Shown: positions 1-11,181 of the stretch, one piece after another | How positions within the stretch are numbered: the first letter of the stretch is position 1 | How the letters are laid out: every line of letters starts with the position of its first letter | From: Chloranthus sessilifolius | Taxonomy: Eukaryota > Streptophyta > Magnoliopsida > Chloranthales > Chloranthaceae | DNA: 64,000 nucleotides | Reading direction: 5' to 3' | Assembly: GCA_021018995.1 (NCBI GenBank) | Contig: CM037587.1 | Location: 89,897,251-89,961,250 of the forward strand | Position numbers and translations under genes: made by a program | Notes under the pieces: model-generated | Seen by the model: the letters and a program-made list of their open reading frames with translations, nothing else | Database searches by the model: none | What the model was told of the DNA's origin: nothing

Positions 1-387
1 TTGGAGTGCCCTAGTGCATTATTCATTAGCAAGCGCATGGACCGATTAGTGAAGGTATATTTTAATTTCATGTTGTATTCTCTTTTTCTTGGATTCAATT
101 CCCCTTTATCACATCCAAGGAGTATTGGAGAAAATAGTTCCTTACTAATTCAATTCTGAAGCACTTCGATTTATGTGAATTCATGATTTTGCCTCGTAAA
201 ACTCATGGCAGGGGACATGGATGCAGGAATATGCACAAAGACTATTCAAGCATAATTTGATCAACTAGTGCAAACCAACATCGTAATCAATTGGAGTATA
301 TCGGCTAGGCCAAGTCTCAAAATTCGGGAACCACCATCATGTTATATATGAATTGAGATCACAAATTTCCAGGACAGTTCACAATCC

Positions 388-606
388 GATGAGTTTATGG
401 ATTGGATTGATAGTGTTAAAAATTTCAAGTTGAAGGAGATGACCAAGGACCACAAAGTTAAATTCGTCTCATTTAAATTGAAGGGACATGTAATTATGGT
501 GGGAGCAATTGAAGGATTTGAGAGGGCAAAGAGGCAAGACTCCCAACCACACATGGGATATGATGAAGCGAAAAATTTGGAAAAGATTTTTACTGACCAA
601 TTATAA
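388..606 (+). pseudogene. Ty3/gypsy gag remnant
   Basis: A short open stretch reads DEFMDWIDSV, then HKVKFVSFKLKGH, then a WDEMK-like segment (YDEAKNLEKIF). This follows the plant gypsy gag core, in which an FLDWL block is followed by KVKLVALKLRGHA and a WDEMKK segment. The expected tryptophan pair after the GHA block is lost. Only about 70 codons survive and neither protease nor RT follows, because the CACTA element begins 47 bases later. Bases 1-387 hold nothing I can name. This is a fossil fragment that formed the CACTA insertion site, not a gene. Confidence 0.5.
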
Positions 607-669
607 TCGAGTCCTATTTCAAAGTCTCAAGTAAATAAATCTGAATTAGTAACACTACAAATTGTGTCT

Positions 670-1000
670 GATTTACCAGCGGTCAAAAACCGCCCTTGAA
701 AAATGCAAAACTGCCGCCAAAAATTTTGCCGACAGCATTGTATCCGCCGAGAAAAAAACCGTCGGCGAAACTTTCACCAGCAGTTTTTAAGCATCGGCAA
801 GAAGATACTTTTCCCGGCGGTTTCTAGCCACCAGGAAATGGCGAAAACTGTACTGAATAGCTAGGTTACAAAATGTGCATAGCGGCAGTTTAAAACCGCC
901 GGGAATGTATTTAAATTTTTTATTCCCCGGCAGTTTAAAACTGTCGGGCAAATATTATCCTTATGATAATTCCCAGCAGTTTTAAACCGCCGGTCAAAAA
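670..1000. repeat. CACTA left subterminal repeat array
   Basis: Multiple diverged copies of AAACCGCCGG and its reverse CCGGCGGTTT lie in both orientations within 350 bases of the left end (for example at 688, 740, 800, 880, 930 and 975). In En/Spm elements such motifs bind the TNPA-type protein that brings the ends together. The motif is seen; the binding role is known for the superfamily and inferred here. Confidence 0.7.
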
Positions 1001-1199
1001 AGAGTAATTTAAAAAAAAAATGAAAAAATTACCTCAAATTTCCCCATATATGGGCTGTACCTTTTTTAGCTAGTAGCTTTTTAATTTTAAACCTGTAGCA
1101 TTTATTAAATATTTCCAAACCTGATATTCTTTGTAACCTGTAACATTTATTAAATATTTCCAAACCTGATATTCTTTATGGTTACAAGAGCCTTTTAAG

Positions 1200-3127
1200 A
1201 AGCTTGCCGAAAGATAGTAACCTGCAAGTCATCTTTTCACAAAATTGACAAGCTTGTAGATGGTTTTTAGGTGCAATCACTAGTCTAAATGATCACATCA
1301 CACACCACATAGATTACAAGGGCCTGCTATAATAGCTTTATATACCAAAAGCTAACACTTCTTCATCCCCAATTCCTTTAACTTGCTTATTAGCATGCTT
1401 ATTCATTTTAATCCCCTCTTTCCGGACAAATTCCTTCTTGTCTTGGAAACAAAAACGGTATCATCATCTAAGAAATCAAAATTAAAAAATTCATGTTAGC
1501 AATTCACAAATTCAAATTCCATGAGTCTTCAAAAAAATGAGTAAACGCCACTATAAGAGATATACCTAATAAATCTTTACCATTCATTGCTCCTCTCTAC
1601 AAACCTTTATTTATCCACCACAACAAGAGCAACCTAATGGTAAGGCAAAATCGAAGCTTCCTCTCATGATTCGGCAATACCTCTACTAGACAAGTGAAGG
1701 TGTGCTTCTGAATTGGGAAATGACTCGCCGCTTGATCTAGTAAGTGAAGGTGTGCTTCTAAAGGAGCAAATCAAATAACCAAAAATTTGTCGCAATTTCT
1801 AATAGTTAGAACGTTAAGCAATTTACTTGATAAAACATCATTAAAGCAGAAAGAGTACATACGATGAGGTAATGGGGAATTGTCAACTGAAAGTGGAGAT
1901 TTGCAAATTCTGCAAAAGAAATAAGGGCAAGCATTTAGGATGGGCAATATTATGAGCATTTAGTATTCACTACTAAATTTTATAGTATATCATCTGATAC
2001 ACATCTTAATTTGAATCAACCAATACCAATCATACTTTTACCTTACAACACCACTGGGAAAAAGCAAAAGCTTAAAATATCAATAATCGAAAACCCTAAA
2101 TGCTGAAAGAGAAACTATTAGAGCTACTTTTGGCAAGTTATGACATGCAAATTGATATAGACTAAATAAGTAGAGTGGATCTCAGTCAATATCAGATCCA
2201 TTGCAATAGAAAAGGATACAACCTGGGAAAGCCAGAGTTGCCCATTGCCTGTTATACAATGTGTGTGTGTGTGTGTGTAGCCCTACCATGCCATAGAAAC
2301 TATTTCATCAATTTCGAAGACAGCTGCTTACGCCTTTAGGACAGCAAGTGAATACTGGTGTTGAAGCCAATTGAATCCCAAGAGGTTGATGAAGCATTTA
2401 AAGTGGTGTTACAGGCATTGGTATTAGTAGCTGAGATCAAATATTATTTACATAAAACTTTTGTTAATGATCCGAAAAACCTTGGTGGGAGTTTATGCTC
2501 ACTCCCCCAAATTGCTAAAGCACCATCAATTCGACTCCAACCTTACTGTTTTTGACAAGTAAAATAGAAAACTTTATTAGAAGAAAAAAACACTGTATTT
2601 TAGGAACGATTCGAGCAAGAGTTAGTCTACAACCAGTGTCCACCCATCATGGGTGGACACGACGGTCCACTCATCTGTATGAATACGTGGCGTGCACGGA
2701 GTTCCAATGCATGGAAGTCTGTGCACGTCATGTAGCCACACATTCATGTCGACTGCTTTACTGCACATCATGGGTGGACACCCATTGTAGACTAACTGAT
2801 GTGGAATTTAGATCAAGGAGCATTGGCATTGAACATCAAGCTAATACTAGATACTTAGTAAATAGAGGTTAAAATAAACAACAGAGAAGATTTAAGTTTT
2901 AATATTGTCCTGTTTATTTCTAATCTAAACAGTTCTTATTCAACCAAGCATTCGTCATTGTAAAACATGCACAAATCAATGACTATTAATTCTAAGATCT
3001 CATTTTAACTTCTTTACATGCAATAAACGTTAGCCTTAATTCTAAAAGGAAAATATTTAGAAGCATGCATCTACAATGTCAGACTCAAAGCAAAGAGAGA
3101 AACAGAAGAATGAGTTAACAAGATACC
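1200..3127. other. Unassigned CACTA interior
   Basis: AT-rich DNA without convincing ORFs. It contains two near-identical lines (AAATATTTCCAAACCTGATATTC at about 1110 and 1150), a (TG)9 run at 2260-2278 and an inverted repeat at 2636-2660. Exon fragments of unknown genes may be hidden here, but I could not name any. Confidence 0.4.
2636..2660. repeat. Perfect 11-bp inverted repeat, 3-nt loop
   Basis: GTGTCCACCCA, then TCA, then TGGGTGGACAC. The right arm recurs as CATGGGTGGACACCC at about 2768, inside the CACTA interior. No terminator or gene context supports a function. Confidence 0.5.
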
Positions 3128-3223
3128 TTAATAAGCCGATTCTTCTGATAACCATTAAATCCTTGAATGTCGATATGATCTTTTGCATCCTTTACAAACC
3201 CAAGTGTCACAACAGCAACCATC
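3128..3223 (-). pseudogene. Unknown captured exon
   Basis: A minus-strand stretch framed by a good acceptor (ATATATCAG) and donor (AAG/GTATCTTG), open for 32 codons and containing GFVKDAKDHIDIQGFNGY. I do not recognise the family. Neighbouring exons in the same orientation come from known genes, so this is probably another captured exon. Confidence 0.35.
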
Positions 3224-3341
3224 TGATATATATAATAGCAAACAAACAGGGTATCAATCTTTCTTCTAAAATTTAAAAGGCGCCCAACATGTCAAATAAG
3301 ATGATCACTCTGAGGTCAAATGTCATACATGTTGGTCCTAC

Positions 3342-3551
3342 ATCAATTGCTTTGTATTGATCACCAAATGCATGCCTTGCAATGCATATGGGCTTTGTCC
3401 ATCCTAACAAACCACACAAATAAGACAAATAGAAAATTATGGTTTTGTCATTAGCTAGTAATAAAAAAATGATAGGAAATGATAAGATCCAAAGATCAAG
3501 AACAACCCGAGGAACATTTTTGAAGATAATTGGTTGTCTGAACACCATACC
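3342..3551 (-). pseudogene. NADP-isocitrate dehydrogenase fragment (two exons)
   Basis: NADP-ICDH decarboxylates isocitrate to 2-oxoglutarate. The upstream piece (about 3508-3551) reads VFRQPIIFKNVPR, like VFREPIICKNVPR in plant NADP-ICDH. After an 80-100-nt intron ending TTTGTTAG, a second exon (3342-3403) reads [21 protein letters not shown], matching the family block [21 protein letters not shown]. That exon ends at a GT donor exactly where the family exon ends. Homology stops on both sides and no other ICDH exon is seen. It is too short to encode an enzyme. The preserved introns show it came from genomic DNA rather than an mRNA copy. Confidence 0.8.
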
Positions 3552-3999
3552 TGCAGCAAGAATAGATGGTTCATGAAAATATTGATGATGAATTATAATC
3601 TTGATTTTCAGCTACTCGAAAATTAGAGACAACAATCATAGAGGAATGAAAATTATCAAAATGCATCACACCTCATGAAACAGTGAATCGAAATATCTTA
3701 AGCACAAGGTTTTTCAATAGAACCTCAACTCTTGCTTTCAACTTCAACCAAACCTGAAAATTGATTTTAAAAAATTAGTATAATGCCCATTTAAAAATAT
3801 CAGTGATGATCAAAGGGATCTATCTAAACCTTATTTTGGCATCCTTAATTAGTATGCAACAATTACTATTAGTTACATACTTATTTAGTCATCCTATAAA
3901 AAAGGGCTAAGAATATTTTCTTACATAGAGTGGGATTCCAATGTCATCGACAATTATTGATTCTGATCAAATATCACCCAAAAAAGCATTTAACAGGAT

Positions 4000-4172
4000 C
4001 AAAGATATTAGAAGGATAAATTTAAGGATGATAGCTTGATCCAAAGTAGCTTCCACAAAAATGGCATACCATCCATGTATTGGAAGTAAGAGATCCTGTG
4101 GCCAACTGTAATCATGAGGAAGCCAAACAAAAAATTCAGTCGAAATTGCATTTTTCTCATTAGGCCTCAGCA
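4000..4172 (-). other. Possible captured exon, unknown
   Basis: An open minus-strand stretch beginning MRPNEKNAISTEFFVWLPHD lies between the ICDH and threonyl-tRNA synthetase fragments, in the same orientation. I do not recognise it, and it could be chance coding. Confidence 0.25.
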
Positions 4173-4614
4173 TCTAGGGTAAAGCAGAAGGAAGATTAGA
4201 AATCTTCCTACCTCGTAAGAGGGCTGAAATATCCAACTGGACCTCCATTAATTAGGACAGTGAACCTGATATACACCAAAAGAATCCATTTCTCCATTCA
4301 AGTCCAAAGACCATCTTGTTATAGATCCAAAGCACCATAGGCTACTCAAATCTATCATAAGTCTTCGAGAGCTCATGTTCCAAGCTATGCAAGGCAACCC
4401 TGCCTTGTTAGTCTTAGCAATACCATCTATGATTTGTTCATCGCTCACATAGCCACATTGGTTTGAGGAGACCAACCCCCTCATAAAGTTTATCAGCCTA
4501 TTAATTGAGGAATAATTTTTTGACACCACCCATTGTCTTGTGACAGTAAGACTTTTCCATTTCTTAAAAAATCTTAGAGATGAGCCCAAAAGTAAGATGG
4601 GGAGGTCCTTCAAA

Positions 4615-5032
4615 TTTTGGTATATGTGGTCCACGACAAAGATCAACTAAAGGCCCACATCTGTAAATAGTGATGGTCTTGTCTTCAGGCAACTCATTAA
4701 TTATTTCAACCTGCACAGAACAGTTGTGAAATATACAATATAATAAATTATCTATGCTGCCATTCCTTTTTTAAATATTAAAAGAGTGAAATTCTTTGAA
4801 ATCTTAGAAGGTTGTTCAAAAAAAGAACATTTAATTTGCAACCAATTATAAAGTTAAATGCCCGTGGGGGAAAGATGATGTCAAAAGGCAGTGATGACAC
4901 AAAAGGAATGCTACATATATTGGGGATTTAGAAGATGCAATATGCAGCACCATTTACCTTAAAATTATTCTCAGCAAACATCTCGAGAGCTTGTTCTCTC
5001 GATACTTCAATGCGCTCAAAGGGTTGTTTTTC
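4615..5032 (-). pseudogene. Threonyl-tRNA synthetase fragment (two exons)
   Basis: ThrRS charges tRNA-Thr. Exon 1 (4958-5032) lies between acceptor TTTTGCAG and donor AAG/GTAAATGG and reads EKQPFERIEVSREQALEMF, matching the editing/second additional domain of plant ThrRS. Exon 2 starts at 4710 after CTGTGCAG and contains [19 protein letters not shown] followed by LCRGPHIP, the most conserved ThrRS block of this region. Homology ends near 4615, where the usual NTSFVKAF should follow. Catalytic core and anticodon domains are absent. The intron (about 250 nt) is retained, so this is a genomic fragment carried inside the CACTA element. Confidence 0.85.
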
Positions 5033-5949
5033 CTGCAAAATCAAGGACACGAGCAACATATAACTATCTAGTAGCAAGAAAATACATCTAACAGGAAACA
5101 TTTACTGCAAATAAACAAAATTATTTTTATGGCATAACCGGATTGATCAATTTGACCTAGTTAAACTGGTACATCTTACAGAGAAGCCAATCCCAATACC
5201 CAGAACCATATAAACAGTTCTTAACAGACTAGCCAACTCAATGCCCTTTCTAGGACTTGGCCATTTTATAAGGTTTTCACTTAACCAGTTCAGCAGCAAT
5301 TTACTTTTCGAAAACAAAATTTAATGGTTTTTGCTAGATCAAAGTTTTGTCAAACTTTAAGTCTATCTTTTAATTAAAATAATTCTTTAGCTAAAGATAT
5401 ATTTGAAGTCTAAAATAATTCTTTAGCTAAAGTAGACACCAGTTCATATATGCCAATTTAATAAAAAGTTTCCAACATAACTTCCTCTGACAATGAACAA
5501 TTTAAAGGACAAAATAACACACTTCAACATGTTAAATCTGGTTACTCTTTTTAAGTCGCAATCATAAAAATGCAACTGGCACTTCACATTAACCCATCTA
5601 AGGAGTAAATTGAGCGTACGTCCATACCATTAATCCCCCTTACCAAGTAAGCACACACGATTAGAACCTCCAAAAGTTCAAAATGTTAGGTATAATAAAC
5701 ACAGAAGCATGAGTTGTGAGACCATTTAAATACAACAGCTAACTCGTATTAGCATTTGGAAATAGTTTACTTGGTTTCATGCCAGAGTTAATGATTGCAA
5801 TCAAGATACCCAATATAAATTCCCTTCCTTATAAGTAGAAGCCAAATTATCAAAAAGAATAAAAGATGAACTTCCTGGCATCCATTTAGAAGTCCTACTT
5901 ATAGTACTGAGTTTTCTAAAACAACAATGAACCATAAGAGTGAGTAGTG

Positions 5950-6125
5950 TAGCTTGACGTGCAGCTTGATAGTGGAATGATCTGCTGGAAGTGCTTGTAA
6001 AATTTTTGAGAGAATTGATCGATCAATATCTCTTGAACGAAATCATCACCAATCCTCATCCCAAACTTGTCAAAGCAGTCTGGGCACATAAAAGTACCAG
6101 CACTTTGAAGAAGAGCTCTTATTTG
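5950..6125 (-). pseudogene. Unknown captured exon with a CPDC motif
   Basis: After the acceptor TTTTGTAG (exon start 6125) the minus strand is open for about 55 codons, including LLQSAGTFMCPDCFDKFGMR and DDFVQEILIDQF. The CxxC pair could be a metal site, but I do not recognise the protein. It sits upstream of, and in the same orientation as, the ThrRS fragment. Confidence 0.35.
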
Positions 6126-6665
6126 CTACAAAAGTAAAAATTATTGAAATACCATAACTAGATTCATGAAACTTCTGAAATTTAGAAGCATTAAAAAAAA
6201 AATCGTTGAAGCAAAGTAGGCAATCATACCTACTTTTCATCTAATTTATTGGCAGTAACTACTTCCTGCAAGCTTGGTCCCATATCATAACCAACTGAAA
6301 TTCATAGATTATTAGGTGCACTAGCACAAGAAAAATTTTCAAACGCAAAGTTAGGGGAAAATGTTGCAAAAAATCAACTTTAAAATGAAAATGAAAAAAA
6401 AAACAAAAAAATGCTGCTAAAAATTCAATTAGTAGAATAGAAATTAAAGAAAGAAAAAATAGAAAAAATGTCACAAAAATTTAATTTTTTTCCAACAAAT
6501 ATTAGATTTTGTCTGTTGAAAGTGCTAAAACAAGAAATTTTGGCATTTGGATCGCCATCTTTCACAGAGCCATTGGTTATTTTGGGAGTTAAGCAAAATG
6601 AAAACCTTTTAAAAAAATAGTTTTATTTTCTGTATTTTTGCAAATTATGTAGTGCAAGTAGGTGG

Positions 6666-6705
<40 letters not shown>
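6666..6705. repeat. (AG)n microsatellite
   Basis: An almost pure AG run of about 36 bases in the captured-gene block of the CACTA element. Confidence 0.9.
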
Positions 6706-6707
<2 letters not shown>

Positions 6708-7054
6708 CGCATAAGTTAGAACCCATTTAGGTATTTCCTCAAACAGTTGGAATGCAGGTTGTCTAGAGTTTCAAAGCCCAAACTCTGCATTAATACTTCT
6801 TGTTGCTCACCTCCATTTATACATCACAGATGATTGAAATACGGCGAAATCGGGGCTGAGATGAAGCGAAATCGACAGAAAACCCTAAATTAAAATCATG
6901 CCCGAATTGGGAAATTAAAATTAAAAAAAAAAAAAAATCAGAGATCTACCTTTTTAATACACGATTTGACTCTGAAAATGCCTAAATCTCCTTCATTGCA
7001 CTCGATTCGGTCATTACCGAACTGATTGAGTTCAAAAATGGGTGAAGATTTCTG

Positions 7055-7165
7055 ATGGGGGCTAAGGTTTCGAAGAGGGAGATGGAGGCTAGGGTTTCGA
7101 AGAAGGAGATGGGGGCTAGGGTTTCGAAGGAGATGGAGGCTAGGGTTTCGAAGAGAGAGAGAGGG
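7055..7165 (-). repeat. Tandem repeat with plant telo-boxes
   Basis: Four imperfect 24-27-bp copies of (minus strand) TTCGAAACCCTAGCCTCCA lie in tandem. AAACCCTA is the telo-box common in promoters and 5' UTRs of plant translation genes. The block lies just upstream of the captured exons and in their orientation, so it may be the captured promoter or first exon of one of them. A minus-strand ORF starts at 7191 across it. Confidence 0.6.
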
Positions 7166-7180
7166 GAGGAGGGGAATTTT

Positions 7181-7187
7181 TGTAGTG
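7181..7187 (+). other. Orphan CACTA-type right end
   Basis: The sequence AATTTTTGTAGTG ends at 7187 followed by ACA, resembling a CACTA right terminus. No left end with the same flank was found. It abuts the captured-gene block on one side and a second subterminal array on the other. It may mark an internal junction between two related elements, or be chance. Confidence 0.3.
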
Positions 7188-7204
7188 ACATACGTTAGCA
7201 AATG

Positions 7205-7830
7205 CTGATAGCGGCAGTTTAAAACTGCCAGCAATTATTATGATTTTGATAATTCCCGGCAGTTTTAAACCGCCAGGAAATGTTCAAAACTAGCTTCTCG
7301 CCAGCCGTTAGAATGTTAATAGGGGCAGTTTACAACCGCCGGTAAAGAGTATTTGAGAAAAAAACATTTACAATATTTACCCCACATGAGTTGCAGCCTT
7401 TTAAATCGAATCTTCCAATATATGAGTTGTAGCACTTTAATTTTTAATTTTAAACCAGTAGCAATTTTCTAGAAATGGGCTGTAGTCTCTCAAAAAAAAA
7501 AATATGAGCTGTAGCACTTTTTTTTTTAATTTGAAACCTGTAGCATTTTTTTAGCCTGCAACTTTTTTTTTTAAACCTGTAGCACCATTGGGCACTTCAT
7601 TCCAAAAAAGCTCATCATAAAACCATTCCAAACCTGAATTATTTTAGCTCTTTAATTTTAAACCTGTAGCACCATGGCCACTTCATTGCAAAAAAGCTCA
7701 TTATAAAACCATTCCAAATCTAAATTTTTTTTGCCTGTGTAGCTTTATAATTTTAAACCTGTAACACCATGTACGAAACGTGGTTCATTGGGCACTTCAT
7801 TCCAAAAATGTCCATTATAAAATCATTCCA
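7205..7830. repeat. Second copy of the CACTA subterminal region
   Basis: The text from GATAGCGGCAGTTTAAAACTG onward repeats the order and wording of about 865-1200: paired GCGGCAGTTT/AAACCGCCGG motifs followed by AT-rich lines with AAACCTGTAGCA. It is in the same orientation as the left-end copy. The captured-gene block lies between the two copies, as expected if an element was duplicated or a deletion derivative inserted or recombined. Confidence 0.6.
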
Positions 7831-8319
7831 AAAAACCATATCAAATCATCATTCTAAAAAATTATATAGAAAAAAATTGAAATAAAAGAAGGCTCATAAT
7901 CAGATTTCTATACGGACTTGATATTCAGCAACACCCCTACTAGACAGGACCCGATACTATTAAACTATCCATTAGTGTTGCAAAATAGAATTATAATCAA
8001 GTGAAAATAGATTGACCAATTCGCCAATTGTCCATGGGAAGTCAAAGTTTGAAGCCAAACATCCTCTTCTCCATCCTTTTCCAAATTGAGGAGCCAAACA
8101 AACTATCAAAAGCTAACATATATTATATTTCTTACCACCAATTATTTGCTCTACTAGATTTTCCAGCACTTCAATTATTACCGAGGGCCTGCAGAATAAA
8201 AAAACAAACAATTAAATCTTTTATTAAGGCCACAAAAACTATGAATTTCTTTCAGAATGAATATTTTAATTCTTAATTTGTAATAAATTTGTTACAACTA
8301 TAGTAATAAAAAATAATTA

Positions 8320-8531
8320 TGCATGCCTGCAAAACTAGCATTGGAACAATGCTCTTTAGCTCTACCACCTCGGCATTTACCCGAGCCACTTCGACATCTC
8401 TCTGTGCCATTTCAGCCTCTTTAAGCTTCATCTGCTCCTCCATTTCTTTCACTTTCGCTTGCATTCCATCAAATACATCAGATGATACCTGGCCATGGCC
8501 AGAAGATGAGCCCCATAACCTAGTGGGGGTC
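8320..8531 (-). pseudogene. CACTA second-gene exon (coiled coil)
   Basis: The minus strand reads SSSGHGQVSSDVFDGM, then MEEQMKLKEAEMAQRD and ARVNAEVVEL. This charged coiled coil resembles the C-terminal part of the second gene (Transposase_24/TNPA-like) of plant CACTA elements, which follows TNP2 on the same strand. The chromovirus LTR begins at 8532 and cuts it off. The upstream part of this gene and the last codons of TNP2 are missing, which fits a deletion at the right chromovirus junction. Confidence 0.5.
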
Positions 8532-9120
8532 TGTAATATCCCAAAAATTTGAGCATTAAATAGTGACCTTGGGATCCGTGCCCAACTGATCGTGGGTTTG
8601 ACCAAGTGATGGTCAAACAGTGGACTCATGAAATTATGTGCTAGTGTGGGATTAATGTAACCTAAGTGTAGTGTATGATATTAAATTTGAGTCACATACA
8701 CCTATCTCTGGTGTATGCGCTTAACACAAAAATCGGAGAGAGGATATAAGAGTTTAATAACCCTAAAATCCTTTTATTTGGTTGTTGAAGAGAGAGTTAA
8801 GAAGAGAGAGAGAGAGAAGGTAATTAATACCAAGGAGTTATTGTGGTTGGATTGGAAGGAAGATTGAGCATTGATTGCTGGATTCAACGCGATTGGGATC
8901 GTTGGAACAAAGCTGGAGCCCTAGCCATTCCAACTTAGTTATTTGATCAATTTGAGATTGATTGAAGGTGAATTCCTAATTGAAGTAAATGCATAGATTG
9001 TAGATTATTAAAGTTAGTCAAATGTAGCTAAATGATAGATTAAAGACTTAGAAAAAGGAAGAAAAAGAAAAAGAATGGATTTGGGAAGAACAGCCCGAAA
9101 AGGGGCTGAGTCTGGCCGAA

Positions 9121-9544
9121 TCGATTAATCGAAATTGAGATTTGATTAATCAATTTTGGTCTTGAAGTTGAAAAATCAGGGACGCTCAATTTCAATTAAT
9201 TGATCTGGATTTCGATTAATCGATTTTGAAGGTCGATTAATCGATTTGGAAATCGACTAATCGACTGGGTACCTCCAGTGGCTGTAGAAATAAGACTTGG
9301 GGAAATCGACTAATCGACTTGGAAAATCGATTAATCGATTTTGGATTTCGATCAATCGAATTGGGATCGACTAGTCAATTTCAGATTTTCGACTGCTCGA
9401 TTTGAGAATCGATTTAACCATTTAGGGAATTCGAGTAATCAATTTGGGATCGATTAATCGATTTTGGATTTTGATTAATCGATTTTGGGAATCGATTAAT
9501 CAATTTCGGGTTCGATTAATCAATTTTGGGAATCGATTAATCAA
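9121..9544. repeat. Helically spaced TCGATTAATCGA palindrome array (LTR)
   Basis: Eighteen perfect or near copies of the 12-bp palindrome TCGATTAATCGA. Hand-read starts are 9121, 9142, 9192, 9212, 9233, 9253, 9306, 9327, 9348, 9367, 9389, 9409, 9431, 9450, 9471, 9492, 9512 and 9533. Fifteen of the 17 intervals are 19-22 bp; the other two are 50 and 53. Spacer sequence varies while spacing does not. Variants often keep symmetry (TCAATTAATTGA, TTGATTAATCAA). Confidence 0.85.
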
Positions 9545-10052
9545 TTTTGGTAGTTTCACTTGACTTACTAATTTGACCTTGAGGTTCATGGAGGGTCTAG
9601 GACCTTCTCTATTGCATATTTAGTGATGTGTTGTATGTATTATGATGTACCATAGGTGGTACTTGTGGAAGCGAGCAAAAGGAGCCGCATGGGACCTTGG
9701 TGCTTGGACCTTCGGAGACCTGAGGTAGGGAACACCTTGAACATGTACTTTAATTGCAAGAGCATGTATGTAGTGATATAGAGATCAATTTGAAAATGCT
9801 TTAACTGTGAAAATCTTGGTAAAAATGGGTATGTGTGTGTGTGACACCAAGAAAGCGATAAAGGCATCAGTGTGATGCAAATAACTGAGACCAAGTAAGT
9901 TAATGAAAATGAGGTATCCCCAGGGGATGAGAAAGTGATAAAGGCATAAAGATGATGCGAGTAATTTGGACATCCCAGGGATGTAAATAAGATTGAATAA
10001 CTACTGTTAAGGCCTAACTGATATACGATAGCACATTTACACGGTGAACAAC

Positions 10053-10064
10053 TATATATAAAGC
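10053..10064 (+). promoter_or_regulatory. Candidate LTR TATA box
   Basis: TATATATAAAGC within the 5' LTR, about 500 bp downstream of the palindrome array and 1 kb upstream of the PBS. A weaker candidate, GGATATAAGAG, lies at about 8755 before the array. The true start site cannot be decided from sequence. Confidence 0.45.
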
Positions 10065-11079
10065 ACATGTTATTTTTGCTATTTGAGGTTTGATTAGGAT
10101 ACCCCACCGACGTGGCGGGATACCCACAACAGATTCGACAGGATATCTGTGACCGGTACGGCGGCCAATCCGTACACCTGTGCGGAGGTCTATCCGTACA
10201 CAGTAAGCACATCCCAGGGATGTTGAGACAAGATTTAACCCCACCGCCTATTGAGAAAGGGGCTTGGGTCGTATTCCCAGATAATACTTTTTAACAACTG
10301 TCTATTTAGACGACAATGGAGGGTATCTCATCGGGGCTCGATGCTATATTGCTCGGGGATTACTTAAGTTGAAGATTTAAGTTTTGCTTTAGGCCTGTTC
10401 AGTGTTATTCATGATAAATCAACAGTAAAGTAAAACATGCAAACTACCAGTAAACTTGAATGCAAATTGCCATCTTTTACAACTATTTTCTAGCAAATGC
10501 ATAGACTTATCATGCTTTGAATATCATGGAATATATGTGAGATTTTGACTTATATGTTCATTGTGTTGAGCTAGAATGTAGCTCACCCTTTAGACTATAC
10601 ATCGCAGGTCCATTATTAGTAGCAGCTGAGGCTTCGGGATACGTTGATCCGGGTGATTCAGATTACGTGCCTGGGGATGAATTGGAGCCTCCTCCCTAGG
10701 ACTTCTTCTAGGAGACTCTGCTGTGTACTTTGATAGAGAGTCAGTTTAGAGAGCAAATTGTACGGCTTGGTATGTCAAGCCTTTATTTTTGTTAAACAAT
10801 GTAATTAGATAGATATAATTCTTTTGGGCGAACTATTTAGGGTGATCTGTTTATCACCGATGGTTCGGATCGGTTCTCTGTTATGCAGTGGCATGAAAGT
10901 ACAACTGTCTTTTATATGTACCAGATGGGCATATTGACTTTTTCGCTTTATGCAATTATTTGCTTTATTTATTTATTATTGCTTGTTATACCAATGTTCC
11001 GTACATATCCATGGGGCACGGTCTAGAGGATCGTGCTGATGGCACGGGTTTCGGGGTGCCAAAATCTAGGCTGTCACAG

Positions 11080-11093
11080 TTGGTATCAAAGCA
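11080..11093 (+). other. Primer-binding site (tRNA-iMet type)
   Basis: TTGGTATCAAAGCA directly after the LTR matches the plant initiator-Met PBS (TGGTATCAGAGC) with one change in the core. It is standard for Tekay-type chromoviruses. Confidence 0.8.
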
Positions 11094-11181
11094 TTTTCTT
11101 TTAGAAATTCTGACAATCATTCTTTTGTCAAAGCATAGGGACTTTTGCTAATGAAAACTTTGTTTTCACGTATAGACCGTT

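Larger units (their letters stand above)
8532..11078 (+). repeat. Chromovirus 5' LTR (2547 bp)
   Basis: It starts TGTAATATCCC and ends TGTCACA immediately before the PBS. The first kilobase repeats at 17805-18798 with scattered, mostly transition, differences (CCCA versus CCCG, CTTGG versus CTCGG). It contains a palindrome array (9121-9544) and a TATA-like box (10053-10064). Confidence 0.9.

Noticed and set aside
2552-2872. 106-codon ORF as a gene
   Set aside because: No recognisable motif, no splice or promoter context, contains inverted repeat.
3967-4646. 132-codon minus ORF at 4248-4646 as one protein
   Set aside because: It is in a different frame from the ThrRS exon it overlaps; only the ThrRS frame is supported by family motifs.
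11080-11093. tRNA gene at the PBS sites (also 30370 and 49665)
   Set aside because: Only 14-19 bases complementary to tRNA 3' ends; no cloverleaf.
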